This document shows, piece by piece, positions 1-13,104 of a stretch of 64,000 nt of DNA. The notes beneath the pieces are model-generated. The model was not told the origin of the DNA. It ran no database searches and worked only from the letters and a program-made list of their open reading frames with translations. This DNA comes from Antitrichia curtipendula (taxonomy: Eukaryota; Streptophyta; Bryopsida; Hypnales; Leucodontaceae). The stretch lies in contig OX579639.1 of the NCBI GenBank assembly GCA_951230915.1, positions 11,222,001 through 11,286,000 on the forward strand. The letters are read 5' to 3'. Numbering within the stretch: the stretch's first letter is position 1; every line of letters starts with the position of its first letter. A program made the position numbers and the translations under genes.

Positions 1-2307
1 AACCTGGTCATGACTTAATGCAGGACAGTGGAAATCTGTATGACTAGAGAGTCAGTGAGTAATTACTTCGAGGTCTTGCATAATGCAAGATCAAACACTA
101 ATAAATTGGATGAGTTTTGGATAGATATCAGTGGTTGAGTTTGTATGAACATTTGGATAGAATTTTGACAAATTTGGATTAAAGTAAGACAATCATATGA
201 TTTGTGATAGCATGAAAATAGTGATGACTATTTTTTATTTAAAATATTTAAAATATTCATTTTAGAGTGCCTCACAAATTTGGAATATACTAAAAGTAGT
301 GTGAGTTAGTGTTACCATTGTGGAGTTCAATTATCAAATTAACATGAGTAGTGAAGAACTATTGAGAATGAATTGTCCTTGTATTAACCCATGTTGCATG
401 CAACTGTGTAACTCCTTGTGTATATGAAGGCTCACATTCTGCTGCTGGTAAAAACAAGGGTATGCTGGAAGTGGGAGTGCTTGAGACTTTCTGGAATTTT
501 TAAACCATAGGTGGACTGATATGGTCCCATTCATTCTCTGGCCAGCTAATTAGGGTTTCCTTGCCTGATTAGTACATGCTTTTACCAATGTAATTGGGCA
601 TTATGTGTTTTTCATTCTAAAAAGTTTTGTCCATCTGTTCATCCAAGTTTCATTCAAATGGAGGATTTCCCCCTGCAGTTTACACTGGGCCATGCTCGGG
701 GATTTTGTGAAAAAAAAGCCTCCTCCTGAGGCTATGCCCTCCTCATTGTTGCTTTTTATTTTAAATTACAAGATCCCCTCCTCCTTGAGCATTGCCCTGT
801 ATGCCAAAAGGTATGGGACATGTCCTGTGTGCAGTGCTCAAGTTGACACTATAGTAGAACCACCCATCGTTGACCACTTAAGTGATCTGTTCATGTTTTG
901 GAGCAGTATAAGGCATGTATATTTTCTGCCGCCTAGGAAGACAGAAATCAAGTGGATTGCAATTTTTTCTGTAATTTTTATGTCTGAATTGAAATTACTA
1001 TGAATTTCGGAAGCCGATAGTTGATCAAAACCTATAGCTGACATGTAGAGTCTTCCAATGCCAATCATTCAAGAACTATTTTCTGCTCACTGCTTTGGGA
1101 CATGTGTCATGACTCAATTAGTCGTAACTTTGAAAAGGAGAAAAAACACATTCAAAGCTTTGGTTGGAAATTGATTGCAGCCTTGGTTGGAAATAATACA
1201 CCCTACAGGTTGGGGATGGATCCCTGGTCGACAATGGGTGGTTTTACTACACCTTACAATAAATCCCCATGATGATGGTTTCAACTTTGTGTAAATATCC
1301 ACAGCTGAACACTATGACTATGATGATGGTGTATGATGGTATATGTAATTATTTAAGTATACCAGTACTTGACATCCTTTATGATTTTACTGTGTATGTG
1401 TTCCTGAAAAATTGCATCTGTTTCATCTCCAGTTTTCCTGACTGGGGACAAGCTTTCTAGCACAAAATCCACGTTATATTCTGCACCTCTCTTCAAATCA
1501 ACTTTGCCTTCATTGTCATTGTAGAAGTTCTATGATTGAAAGTGAAGCAGGTGACTATTTCTTTCTCCTTTCTTACTCTTTTGTGTTTTTGAGTTGTTTT
1601 GCTTGATTCTGGGGCTGTCACTGGCAGGGTCTTTCTAAACTTTTGGGTTTGGGGAGGAAAAGAAAGGAGAATGTTACCCTGCGTGCCCTCTGTTCAGGCT
1701 GTAATTTGACTCACATGAGATAGTGAGGAACAGATTCATTTGAATAAAAAATAGAATTTTCTTTTTTCATATCCCTTTTGACCCTTTAAGAAAATTAAAT
1801 TTTTTTTCATTAACCCCACCCCACCCCCCTTCTTGTAATTTTAGAAATCAACATACTTGACAAACAATATGGGACAAACTTGTATCCAGTATCCGTACCA
1901 ATATCCGTATCCCATATATGTATTTGTATTCGTGTCTAGTATCATATACATATCTATATTTGTATTTTGTATTCATTATGTATTCATTATGTATTCGTAT
2001 ATAATACAATATCCGAATCTAATATTCATTTTCATATTTGTATCCATATTCATATTTGGACAGCTCAGATTAAATCTCACAAGATCAACGGCTTGTGATT
2101 TTTTGAGAAATCAACAGCGATTTTAAAGGTAAGCATTTAAAACAAATAAAAAATCAACGGTGCAAGATTCTTCTCGCCTCAAGGGAGGGTCACAAATCAT
2201 CACGCTCTATCTATATAGAAGATAGTTACTCTGCGTGCCCTCTTTTAGGTTAAAATGAGTCTTTTAAGGAATGGTTAGGCAGTGAGTGCCTTCTGGATAC
2301 AAGAATC
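1..2307. other. AT-rich intergenic DNA, no supported gene
   Basis: No convincing exon was found. A reading frame at 605-1003 contains a lone C-P-V-C pair, but the rest of a RING is absent. Positions 1857-2050 are a degenerate array of TATCCGTA/TATTCGTA-like units; a similar array occurs near 29640-29745, so it is a dispersed low-complexity repeat. A near-identical string GTTACYCTGCGTGCCCTCT occurs in direct orientation near 1674 and 2227, about 555 bp apart, and may mark an old insertion. Confidence 0.5.
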
Positions 2308-5300
2308 CCTTGAGTTTGAGGAAGGGCTACTTCCATCTGGGCCCTCCAGATGGTTGGATGGTTGAGATTTGGGGGGGGGGGGGGGTTCTGGTTCGTTGCT
2401 TGGCTTAGTAACTTGGTTGCTTGGGTGAGTTTCCAGATGCCCTGCCATGAACTGAATTGAATAAACTCATTCAATAAACTCTCTTGCTTGGTGGTTGCTA
2501 AACTTATTCTTAGCTAGCTAGACATGCTTGAATTGCTTGCAATGCTTATAACTTAAGTAGGACACAAAGTTAAATCCAGCCCACAAAGTGGGCTGAGGAG
2601 GATAGTTTTGGGTGGTTTTAGGGGGGTAAAAGTAAAAAAAAGCCCCCTATTTTGAGCCGTGTCTAGGATATGTTTTAGACCCCACCTAGCTATTTGGGGG
2701 CTCTAATTGCAAATATGAATTCAAAATTTGCAAAAAATAAAATAATGTAAAAAATAAAATAAATTTAGTGGTTTCTCCGGGGTTTAAAATCCTATTTTTT
2801 TACCCTTTATCAGACAGGTTTAGCATCCCACAACATTCTCATGTGATGAGGGTCACAATTTGATCATATTCAAAAGGATCCTCCTCTCCAATCTCTCTCA
2901 AAGAATTTGTTGTGAATTTTTATAATACATTCTGTAGATCCCCTAATTGGCTTATAATTTTGATATTTTGTGTGGATATTTTGAGGCTTTTTGAATGATT
3001 TTGTTATGTTTGTTTACCAATTTGGTGCTTTTGTACATACTTATAGCCAAGTTGGAGTGTATTTTTTAAAGTGATTTTTGAGTTTAAAGTCCAATTTGGG
3101 AGAATGAGTGGTCTGGGTTGCCAGTTGGAATCTGCCAAGTTGGGATTGTGAGTGAATGAAGTCTGAATAGAGTTCGAGTTAGATGACTAGTTTTCTGATG
3201 TGATGTGAGGATTCCGAATTGGAGGCTAACTGGTTTCAAGGTCGGGCAATTCCTATTTGGAAGTTTATTTTTACGGTTTGAGTCTGGCGATTTGGGAAAC
3301 TGCCGTCTAGCTCCTATTAGGTGGTCGTCTTCAATTTGGTTGGCACCCAATGTTGAATGTGTCCGCTGCGAGTCCCAGCCAAGTCGTACTGTGTATTTGT
3401 TTTTTTCGTATGTTTGTATGAATGTTTCTTGGTTATATGAGTGTCAAGCCGATTGTGTGCTTGTGTGTTTCCAAGTTGGAAATTTGTGTGTCCAAGATCC
3501 AAGGTGGGATCGTGCCTGTGTAAGTCCTATTCAGAAGATGAAGATGAAGGATTGTCCTGATGTTTCTTGTGGAGAGAAGACGGAAAAATCCAATTTGGAT
3601 ATATGGTAAAGGCAGAAGGTTTGAAGCCGAATTAGAAGTTTTTGTGCCGAAGCTTAAAGTTTTATCATGCGTGTGATTTATTTCCAAATTGGAAGTGTAT
3701 GCTGAGTGAATCAGTGTAGAAGCGAACTGTTGTGGAAACGGAGGAACAAAATAATGATTGCCAAATTGGTGTAGTAGTGATTCCAGCTTAAAGGAAGTAG
3801 CTGAGTAAAGAAGATGAGGAGAATTCAAGGGACAGTAGAATTGTAGAAATTCAAAGTCCAAATTAGGAAGATTTTTATAAGAATCAATTATGATGAAAAA
3901 GACATAAAAAATATGTAAACGGTGATTTTGATTACCAACTTGGATTAAAAGGAAGAAGATTCATATCCAATTGGTGTTGTTGTGGTGTGGAAATGATATG
4001 GATGATTGAATTATGAGTTAATCTGTGATTTTTTGTATGAAGTTCAAGTTGGTATATACGTGAGTCTAAATTATGGAGAAATTAAAAGGAAGTTAAGAGA
4101 GTGTATTCTTGCTGTTAAAATTATTCCAATTCGGTCTGAGAAGTTCAAGTGTTAAGCCGAATAGGAATTGTCGGAGTAATGTGATGACAGCAAAGTCCAA
4201 TTTGGAGTCAAAAGTATTCGTGATTGAATGTTTTCCAAATTTGTATTTTGAGAGTTTGCAATTGATTTGAAACGAGAAGAGATTTATAAGTAATTGGATT
4301 TAAGAAAGGTATAAAAAAAATTGGAGAGTAAAAAATACCAAGTTGGTGAAAGAAGACATGCTGTAAGCCAAGTTGGAGCGAAAGAATTAGTCAGAAGGAG
4401 ACGTTCCGTTTGGAGTTAAGCTGGGAGCTACTGAAGACCAATTTGGGAGTACAAGGCCGAACCGGTGCTGTCAAGACCGATTTGGAAAAAGATGAAAGAA
4501 TTCAACTGGAGAATTAAAGATGAAGTCCAATTGGGTGATATTTTTCCTTGGTGGTTTTTAAGAATGGAGTGTTAATAAATTTAGCAATTAGGTTGTGCAA
4601 ACCGTGAGGAATTAAATTAATTCAAGTTGGAAGTATGCCTTTCTCGGTATTTTATTTCCTATTTAGTTGTCTTTTGTCGTTGTAGAAGTAAGCCTATTTA
4701 AAAGACCTCCCTTGGAACGAACTTTACTATTGATTTAGAAATTCCCAAATAGGATCTAAATCTATCTACACATTCCATCCTCAAATTGTCAATACATTAA
4801 CCCTAAACCCCTAATGTATATTAATAAATGCATTTGGCATACTTGATATATCACATACATATCACTTAATATTTCACACGTAGTCATCATGATTTTAAGA
4901 TGTTTCTTTAAAGTATAAACTTTATCATCATTATGTTACTAATCCATAAATTTTCTATCTCTACTATGGTTTAAAAGATTTTCTCCAATGCTCTTGAATA
5001 TTCTTGAATGTTATTTTCTTCACATCTTAAGAGTACCTTTTCTTTGATTGATTCTTACTAAATTCCCTCGTACAATGTCAAATGTCCTCACTCTTTATAG
5101 TTCTATTTTAATATAATTAAACCATACTCCTAAAGTATATTAATAGTGGATGAGATAAAAATGCAAGATTAAAAATTTGAATAGTGCTATTCAATGGAGC
5201 CATTCAATTAATGAATTAAAAATGTGCATAAAATCACTACTCTTAGAATGTTACATTTCAACCCATCACAACAAATTTCATACATAGATTGCCAATATAG

Positions 5301-5903
5301 TATTCACGATCATTTTAAAATCGTAATGGAGTGGAATTCAAAAACTTAGTGATGAATGCGATTATATTTTCTCCATTCTGTCAATTGTGACTAATGTTTG
5401 TGACTTCTATTTAAGGAGTTAGTAAAATTAATCAAACTTGACATTTACTTTTAGGTTCCATGTCGAAACGACCATGTACCTAAACACAACATTGGAATAA
5501 TGAAAATTTGTACCCATTCAAAATTGATTTACATGCACTTTGAACACTATTGTCCTAATGCCAAACCATCTTGATGGATTTTCTTTTACGCAAAGTATTG
5601 GTGAATTGCAATCATTCATCTACTTATGATTAAAAAAATTTAGATTCAATTTTTTTCCAAACCTAGGTGATTGCAATCATAGATCCCATATGGATAAAAT
5701 TTAAAATTAGGAACGTCGAACTTTTATTTATACATGAAGTTAAATATATAATATTATTGTTTACATTGTATGAAAAAAAAATTCTCTTTATCTCATGAAT
5801 GTTGGAATGATTGACCAAAAGAACTTAATGTACAACATTGGAAAAAAAAAATTACATAATGTGCAACATTTCAACCTATGAAACTATCATCTCATTGGAT
5901 TCT
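2308..5903 (+). repeat. Left arm of giant inverted repeat (~3.6 kb)
   Basis: This arm is the reverse complement of 7381-10972. The match starts near the CCCTTGAGTTTG string at about 2308 and ends at ATTGGATTC near 5903. Predicted ORFs of 142, 134 and 88 codons in the two arms are identical in translation, so divergence is very low. The differences I see are mostly near the outer end, for example around 2320 and near 2755. No transposase or recognised domain is encoded. The outer 400 bp contains a copy of the CCCC...TTGAATTCATA MITE family also seen at 22086-22448. The arm may belong to a foldback transposon, a recent inverted duplication or a haplotype-joining error. The ORFs are not called as genes because they track the motif array and lack recognisable domains. 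Confidence 0.9.
3019..4755. repeat. Dense array of CCAANTTGG-like motif, left arm
   Basis: Roughly 33 copies of a degenerate near-palindromic element with consensus CC(A/G)A(A/T/G)TTGGA lie in about 1.7 kb, one per ~52 bp. Clear examples are near 3019, 3046, 3091, 3139, 3213, 3471, 3590, 3685, 3759, 3936, 4196, 4340, 4368, 4437, 4478, 4528 and 4622. The DNA between copies is not repeated, so this is not a simple tandem satellite. The inner arm (4760-5903) lacks the array. Confidence 0.75.
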
Positions 5904-7380
5904 AACCTAAGATTTTGTTTATTTCATGAATGTTGGAATGAATGTTACAACATCGAAGACTACTTGTACAAAAGAAGCACACAAGGGTAAAATTGCGAAA
6001 GCTTTGTAGAAGTCAATTTTCAAATTGTGAGGGGTTGGATATATTTTTCAATGGAGTTATTGTCATTGAGTGCCACAATTGCTAGTATTCAATGAAAAAA
6101 GAGGATTATAGTATTGCACCAGATACTCATGAATGTGAGGTTGACCAAGATGTGGAATTGTTCTTTAAGGACTTGAATATATATTAGGAAGGTGGATGCA
6201 AATTTGTTTAATTCAAATTGGTTGTTTTGTGTTATTCATTTAATGAAGGTTCAATTATAGCGGTTTTAACTGCTATTTTATTATGGTTATTGTATTTGCA
6301 TATATTATATTCAACATTTATATTATGTTTTCTAAATTTGCTTCAATCATATGTATGCATCATATATATACTCAAAGTTTTATGATATATGTGTTTATGG
6401 CAATTCCAATGTACGTTAGTGAGTATTATTTGAATATGTTCTAAAAATTTTAAGAATGTTCAAAGTTTGTTAATTCACATGTGACTAATGTCCCCAACCT
6501 GAAAAGTAGAGGGTACTCACATTAGCAAAATGTAAACTAATTTTTTTGAAAGTTCAATCTTATTTAAACATTGAAAGAAAAATGGAAGTGAACATTTAAA
6601 GTAAACACTGGAGATTGAATGTGCGTGCAATATGAATTTAGTTTAAAAGTGTAAAATGAACTCATTTCTAAAACCATTGTAAACATTAATTGGTAATTGT
6701 CTAAAAACTTTAAGCAATACCGAAACCTATTACCGGGAGCTATTATGAATTGATGTTTCTTTAAACATTTATTTATCTTNNNNNNNNNNNNNNNNNNNNN
6801 NNNNNNNNNNNNNNNNNNNNNNNNNNNNNNNNNNNNNNNNNNNNNNNNNNNNNNNNNNNNNNNNNNNNNNNNNNNNNNNNNNNNNNNNNNNNNNNNNNNN
6901 NNNNNNNNNNNNNNNNNNNNNNNNNNNNNNNNNNNNNNNNNNNNNNNNNNNNNNNNNNNNNNNNNNNNNNNNNNNNNNNGGAGATTGAATGTGCGTGCAA
7001 TATGAATTTAGTTTAAAAGTGTAAATGAACTCATTTCTAAAACCATTGTAAACATTAATTGGTAATTGTCTAAAAACTTTAAGCAATACCGAAACCTATT
7101 ACCGGGAGCTATTATGAATTGATGTTTCTTTAACATTTATTTATCTTCAAATCTAAATAGTACATATGTGTCATCTTCATTAAAAGACAAGCATAAAGTT
7201 GAATTTCAAATAAAATGCATAGATGTTTTTCAAATCGATTCATAGAATAAAACTTCATTCAATTCACTAAAATTACGATTTCGACACTTTCATTTATGTA
7301 ATTTTTTATGATTGGTTGAAATAGTAGTGAAGTGGTTTATTTGAGATTTTGTTTCGTAGAGGTGTCCTCAACTTTTCTTG
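5904..7380. other. Spacer of the giant inverted repeat, with assembly gap
   Basis: AT-rich spacer between the arms, without a supported gene. It contains the run of N at 6780-6979. The 170 bp before the gap (6610-6779) recur directly after it (6980-7147) with only two 1-bp homopolymer differences. Confidence 0.75.
6780..6979. other. Assembly gap of exactly 200 N
   Basis: A round-number run of N flanked on both sides by the same ~170-bp sequence. This is the expected signature of two overlapping contig ends that were scaffolded rather than merged. The true gap length is therefore probably zero. Confidence 0.9.
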
Positions 7381-10300
7381 AATCCAATGAGATGATAGTT
7401 TCATAGGTTGAAATGTTGCACATTATGTAATTTTTTTTTTCCAATGTTGTACATTAAGTTCTTTTGGTCAATCATTCCAACATTCATGAGATAAAGAGAA
7501 TTTTTTTTTCATACAATGTAAACAATAATATTATATATTTAACTTCATGTATAAATAAAAGTTCGACGTTCCTAATTTTAAATTTTATCCATATGGGATC
7601 TATGATTGCAATCACCTAGGTTTGGAAAAAAATTGAATCTAAATTTTTTTAATCATAAGTAGATGAATGATTGCAATTCACCAATACTTTGCGTAAAAGA
7701 AAATCCATCAAGATGGTTTGGCATTAGGACAATAGTGTTCAAAGTGCATGTAAATCAATTTTGAATGGGTACAAATTTTCATTATTCCAATGTTGTGTTT
7801 AGGTACATGGTCGTTTCGACATGGAACCTAAAAGTAAATGTCAAGTTTGATTAATTTTACTAACTCCTTAAATAGAAGTCACAAACATTAGTCACAATTG
7901 ACAGAATGGAGAAAATATAATCGCATTCATCACTAAGTTTTTGAATTCCACTCCATTACGATTTTAAAATGATCGTGAATACTATATTGGCAATCTATGT
8001 ATGAAATTTGTTGTGATGGGTTGAAATGTAACATTCTAAGAGTAGTGATTTTATGCACATTTTTAATTCATTAATTGAATGGCTCCATTGAATAGCACTA
8101 TTCAAATTTTTAATCTTGCATTTTTATCTCATCCACTATTAATATACTTTAGGAGTATGGTTTAATTATATTAAAATAGAACTATAAAGAGTGAGGACAT
8201 TTGACATTGTACGAGGGAATTTAGTAAGAATCAATCAAAGAAAAGGTACTCTTAAGATGTGAAGAAAATAACATTCAAGAATATTCAAGAGCATTGGAGA
8301 AAATCTTTTAAACCATAGTAGAGATAGAAAATTTATGGATTAGTAACATAATGATGATAAAGTTTATACTTTAAAGAAACATCTTAAAATCATGATGACT
8401 ACGTGTGAAATATTAAGTGATATGTATGTGATATATCAAGTATGCCAAATGCATTTATTAATATACATTAGGGGTTTAGGGTTAATGTATTGACAATTTG
8501 AGGATGGAATGTGTAGATAGATTTAGATCCTATTTGGGAATTTCTAAATCAATAGTAAAGTTCGTTCCAAGGGAGGTCTTTTAAATAGGCTTACTTCTAC
8601 AACGACAAAAGACAACTAAATAGGAAATAAAATACCGAGAAAGGCATACTTCCAACTTGAATTAATTTAATTCCTCACGGTTTGCACAACCTAATTGCTA
8701 AATTTATTAACACTCCATTCTTAAAAACCACCAAGGAAAAATATCACCCAATTGGACTTCATCTTTAATTCTCCAGTTGAATTCTTTCATCTTTTTCCAA
8801 ATCGGTCTTGACAGCACCGGTTCGGCCTTGTACTCCCAAATTGGTCTTCAGTAGCTCCCAGCTTAACTCCAAACGGAACGTCTCCTTCTGACTAATTCTT
8901 TCGCTCCAACTTGGCTTACAGCATGTCTTCTTTCACCAACTTGGTATTTTTTACTCTCCAATTTTTTTTATACCTTTCTTAAATCCAATTACTTATAAAT
9001 CTCTTCTCGTTTCAAATCAATTGCAAACTCTCAAAATACAAATTTGGAAAACATTCAATCACGAATACTTTTGACTCCAAATTGGACTTTGCTGTCATCA
9101 CATTACTCCGACAATTCCTATTCGGCTTAACACTTGAACTTCTCAGACCGAATTGGAATAATTTTAACAGCAAGAATACACTCTCTTAACTTCCTTTTAA
9201 TTTCTCCATAATTTAGACTCACGTATATACCAACTTGAACTTCATACAAAAAATCACAGATTAACTCATAATTCAATCATCCATATCATTTCCACACCAC
9301 AACAACACCAATTGGATATGAATCTTCTTCCTTTTAATCCAAGTTGGTAATCAAAATCACCGTTTACATATTTTTTATGTCTTTTTCATCATAATTGATT
9401 CTTATAAAAATCTTCCTAATTTGGACTTTGAATTTCTACAATTCTACTGTCCCTTGAATTCTCCTCATCTTCTTTACTCAGCTACTTCCTTTAAGCTGGA
9501 ATCACTACTACACCAATTTGGCAATCATTATTTTGTTCCTCCGTTTCCACAACAGTTCGCTTCTACACTGATTCACTCAGCATACACTTCCAATTTGGAA
9601 ATAAATCACACGCATGATAAAACTTTAAGCTTCGGCACAAAAACTTCTAATTCGGCTTCAAACCTTCTGCCTTTACCATATATCCAAATTGGATTTTTCC
9701 GTCTTCTCTCCACAAGAAACATCAGGACAATCCTTCATCTTCATCTTCTGAATAGGACTTACACAGGCACGATCCCACCTTGGATCTTGGACACACAAAT
9801 TTCCAACTTGGAAACACACAAGCACACAATCGGCTTGACACTCATATAACCAAGAAACATTCATACAAACATACGAAAAAAACAAATACACAGTACGACT
9901 TGGCTGGGACTCGCAGCGGACACATTCAACATTGGGTGCCAACCAAATTGAAGACGACCACCTAATAGGAGCTAGACGGCAGTTTCCCAAATCGCCAGAC
10001 TCAAACCGTAAAAATAAACTTCCAAATAGGAATTGCCCGACCTTGAAACCAGTTAGCCTCCAATTCGGAATCCTCACATCACATCAGAAAACTAGTCATC
10101 TAACTCGAACTCTATTCAGACTTCATTCACTCACAATCCCAACTTGGCAGATTCCAACTGGCAACCCAGACCACTCATTCTCCCAAATTGGACTTTAAAC
10201 TCAAAAATCACTTTAAAAAATACACTCCAACTTGGCTATAAGTATGTACAAAAGCACCAAATTGGTAAACAAACATAACAAAATCATTCAAAAAGCCTCA

Positions 10301-10972
10301 AAATATCCACACAAAATATCAAAATTATAAGCCAATTAGGAGATCTACAGAATGTATTATAAAAATTCACAACAAATTCTTTGAGAGAGATTGGAGAGGA
10401 GGATCCTTTTGAATATGATCAAATTGTGACCCTCATCACATGAGAATGTTGTGGGATGCTAAACCTGTCTGATAAAGGGTAAAAAAATAGGATTTTAAAC
10501 CCCGGAGAAACCACTAAATTTATTTTATTTTTTATATTATTTTATTTTTTGCAAATTTTGAATTCATATTTGCAATTAGAGCCCCCAAATAGCTAGGTGG
10601 GGTCTAAAACATATCCTAGACACGGCTCAAAATAGGGGGCTTTTTTTTACTTTTACCCCCCTAAAACCACCCAAAACTATCCTCCTCAGCCCACTTTGTG
10701 GGCTGGATTTAACTTTGTGTCCTACTTAAGTTATAAGCATTGCAAGCAATTCAAGCATGTCTAGCTAGCTAAGAATAAGTTTAGCAACCACCAAGCAAGA
10801 GAGTTTATTGAATGAGTTTATTCAATTCAGTTCATGGCAGGGCATCTGGAAACTCACCCAAGCAACCAAGTTACTAAGCCAAGCAACGAACCAGAACCCC
10901 CCCCCCCCAAATCTCAACCATCCAACCATCTGGAGGGCCCAGATGGAAGGAGTCCTTCCTCAAACTCAAGGG
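7381..10972 (-). repeat. Right arm of giant inverted repeat (~3.6 kb)
   Basis: Reverse-complement partner of 2308-5903. It carries the mirror-image motif array at about 8530-10265, here reading CCAAATTGG, CCAACTTGG and variants. The homology ends near 10972 at CTCAAGGG. I see no target-site duplication at the outer ends. No coding domain was recognised. Confidence 0.9.
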
Positions 10973-11079
10973 GGCCTAGAGACGAGGGGTGGAAAAGCCA
11001 TTTGCATTATTGTGTGTCCTCTTTTGGGGAGAAGATTCAATGCTAAACTTTTCTTCATTTTTATTATGCAGGAAGCTAA

Positions 11080-11235
11080 ACCCCGTCCTACGAAGTGGGC
11101 CTTGCAACAAGGTGAATTTACCTCTTGGAAAAATGCAAGAATTTTTTATTTGCCACTCATGGTAAAACTTGTAAATTTTGAATTCATTATTTGCAATCGT
11201 AGCCTCCAAATTATCTAGGGAGAGGTGAAGAATAT
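11080..11235 (+). repeat. Fragment of GAATTCATA MITE family
   Basis: The segment reads through ATTTTTTATTTGCC, TTTTGAATTCAT and CTCCAAATTATCTAGG, matching the interior of the elements at 22086-22448 and 27258-27485 and the outer part of both giant-palindrome arms. No terminal inverted repeats are preserved here. Confidence 0.5.
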
Positions 11236-11309
11236 AGAATTAATGCAACAAATAAATAGAGAGCTTTTTTTTACACTTACCATGGAGAATACATAATTCA
11301 TCCTATTAA

Positions 11310-12254
11310 CCCCTAAAGGTTTTTGACTATGTTTTCACAAAAAACGCTCCCAAACTGCCATTTCTAGTACAAGTACTAAATTTTGGAAAAAAAACATTTT
11401 TGGACACATGTAATCTTAGGATCTTGTATTAAACTAGTTTGAGAAGATGCGGAAAAAATTTCAGAAATTTCCACTGTGTAGATTGCAAGAAATTAGCATT
11501 TGAAGTGACAAAAATCCTTTTTTTGTCACTGCGAAAAACCGGGCAGCTGCACTTCACATGGTCACATTTGTATGAAAAAATGTCCAAAATGGTGGTAACT
11601 CTTTGGATTCATTCTTCAAAGCAAGTTAGCTACATGCTTGAAAAATTTCAGATCATTTGGAATTGTACAACATATAGGAAAAAAATAGTAAGTAGAAAGA
11701 AGTAGAAAATGATTCAAAACACTAAATTGTTAAGGATTTAATTATGGAATTGAAAAATGCCAATCCAAACAATTGTAATGTTGTAATAAACAATCTACAC
11801 CTTGTGTTTATATTTTTTTCCAACAATATTGAAAATTGAGTTAAATAAAGGACTTCAAAGTTTATTTTAGAGTAGAGATTCCATAACTACCTGCAAACTA
11901 CCCACAACTAAAATTCCTCATAACTTTCATCTCATAAATCAAAGTGGAATGATTCAAAGCTTTCCTTGTGCACATAAATCTAGAGAACCAATTTCAAATT
12001 TTTATCTCTCTAGAAAATGATTTTTAAAGAAGTTTTTTTTGCTGCCCGGGCTGCCCGCCGAACAATGAAAACTACATATCATACCATAACTTTTTAACCA
12101 TGTGGTCAAAAGTTATGAAAATTGTTGGGCCCTAAAGCTACTCCTCGGACACATCTTGTGTGAAAATTTCAAAGACAAAAAATAAAAATTCCATTCGTGG
12201 TGAGCTGCCCCAAAACGCTATGTTGTCAAAAAACGGTGTTTGGTCCTTTAGGGG
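11310..12254. mobile_element. TTAA-flanked non-autonomous transposon (piggyBac-like), copy 1
   Basis: The element starts CCCCTAAAGG and ends CCTTTAGGGG, and TTAA lies directly outside both ends (11306-11309 and 12255-12258). A TTAA target duplication next to CCC termini is the piggyBac pattern, which is the basis for this inferred assignment. It is 945 bp long and encodes no transposase. Interior strings such as TAGGATCTT...ACTAG and TTGCAAGA recur in the elements at 50041-50840 and 52887-53799. Confidence 0.65.
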
Positions 12255-12611
12255 TTAATAGGGCCCGCTTTGTAGGATGGATTTAGCCTCATACTTTTGC
12301 TACCAATATGCTATGTTAGGATTGGTTTCAACATAAATGAATTATTCATTAACATTGGCAATAAGTGTCACATGCTTGATTGGTTAGAATTTCTTTGACA
12401 ATAATATCAAAATTGAATTTAGACTCAGAAAAGGTTTAGCAATATTATATTTAGCTATGAGGGTAATGGCGCTAGCATGCGAGCCTAGAAATGCAAGCCT
12501 AAGAGCCTTGAGCTTAGGTGTAAATAAATACTTTACAGCTATTGAAGGTGCCTAAAATATAAAAAGCCTAGACTCCTAGGCTTATGGGCTTAAGATCCCA
12601 AGCTCATCATT

Positions 12612-12820
12612 ACAAAGTTTAGACCCTACGATTTGGCAACAATTATCGTGCAATTATCGTTGTTTAATGGGTTTGTACCATAATTGTACTGACTTAGTGT
12701 ATTTTTATGCACTGAATCAGTACGTAAAAATACACTAAGTCAGTACAATTATGGTACGAACCTATGAAACAACGATAACCGCATGATAATTGTTGCCAAA
12801 TCGTAGGGTCTAAACTTTGT
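12612..12820. mobile_element. Hairpin MITE, ~209 bp, near-perfect fold-back
   Basis: The two halves are reverse complements for about 95 bp, starting ACAAAGTTTAGACCCTACG and ending with its complement, with a short centre near 12715. No coding content. It lies inside the hAT-like unit 12465-14367. Its target duplication is unclear. Confidence 0.75.
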
Positions 12821-13104
12821 GATGATATGCAGGGTTGCTATTTTGTGAGCCTGCAAGTGTGAGCCTGTGAACATATAAATTTTAGAGACTCCATTTTAAA
12901 AATTTGATCAAAATTTATTATTTTTGGTAAATTTTAGTATCTACTACCATGAACCTATTACCATGGTTCCTTCAACAATCTTAATGTGCTATTTATTGGA
13001 CCTTGCTAGATTTTTAGGAAAAAAAATTTGGTTATTAATTAGCATTCATTTGAAATTGACTAAGGTTGTTTCATTGAGATTTTAATTTTTATAATCACTC
13101 CCCT

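Noticed and set aside
605..1003. Possible RING-finger exon (GTCPVCSAQV)
   Set aside because: Only one Cys pair is present; no other zinc ligands or splice-linked exons were found.
3205..3861. ORFs of 134 and 142 codons in the palindrome arm (repeated at 9421-10077)
   Set aside because: They overlap on opposite strands, match no family, and are explained by the CCAANTTGG array lacking stops; their identity between arms reflects the DNA palindrome.
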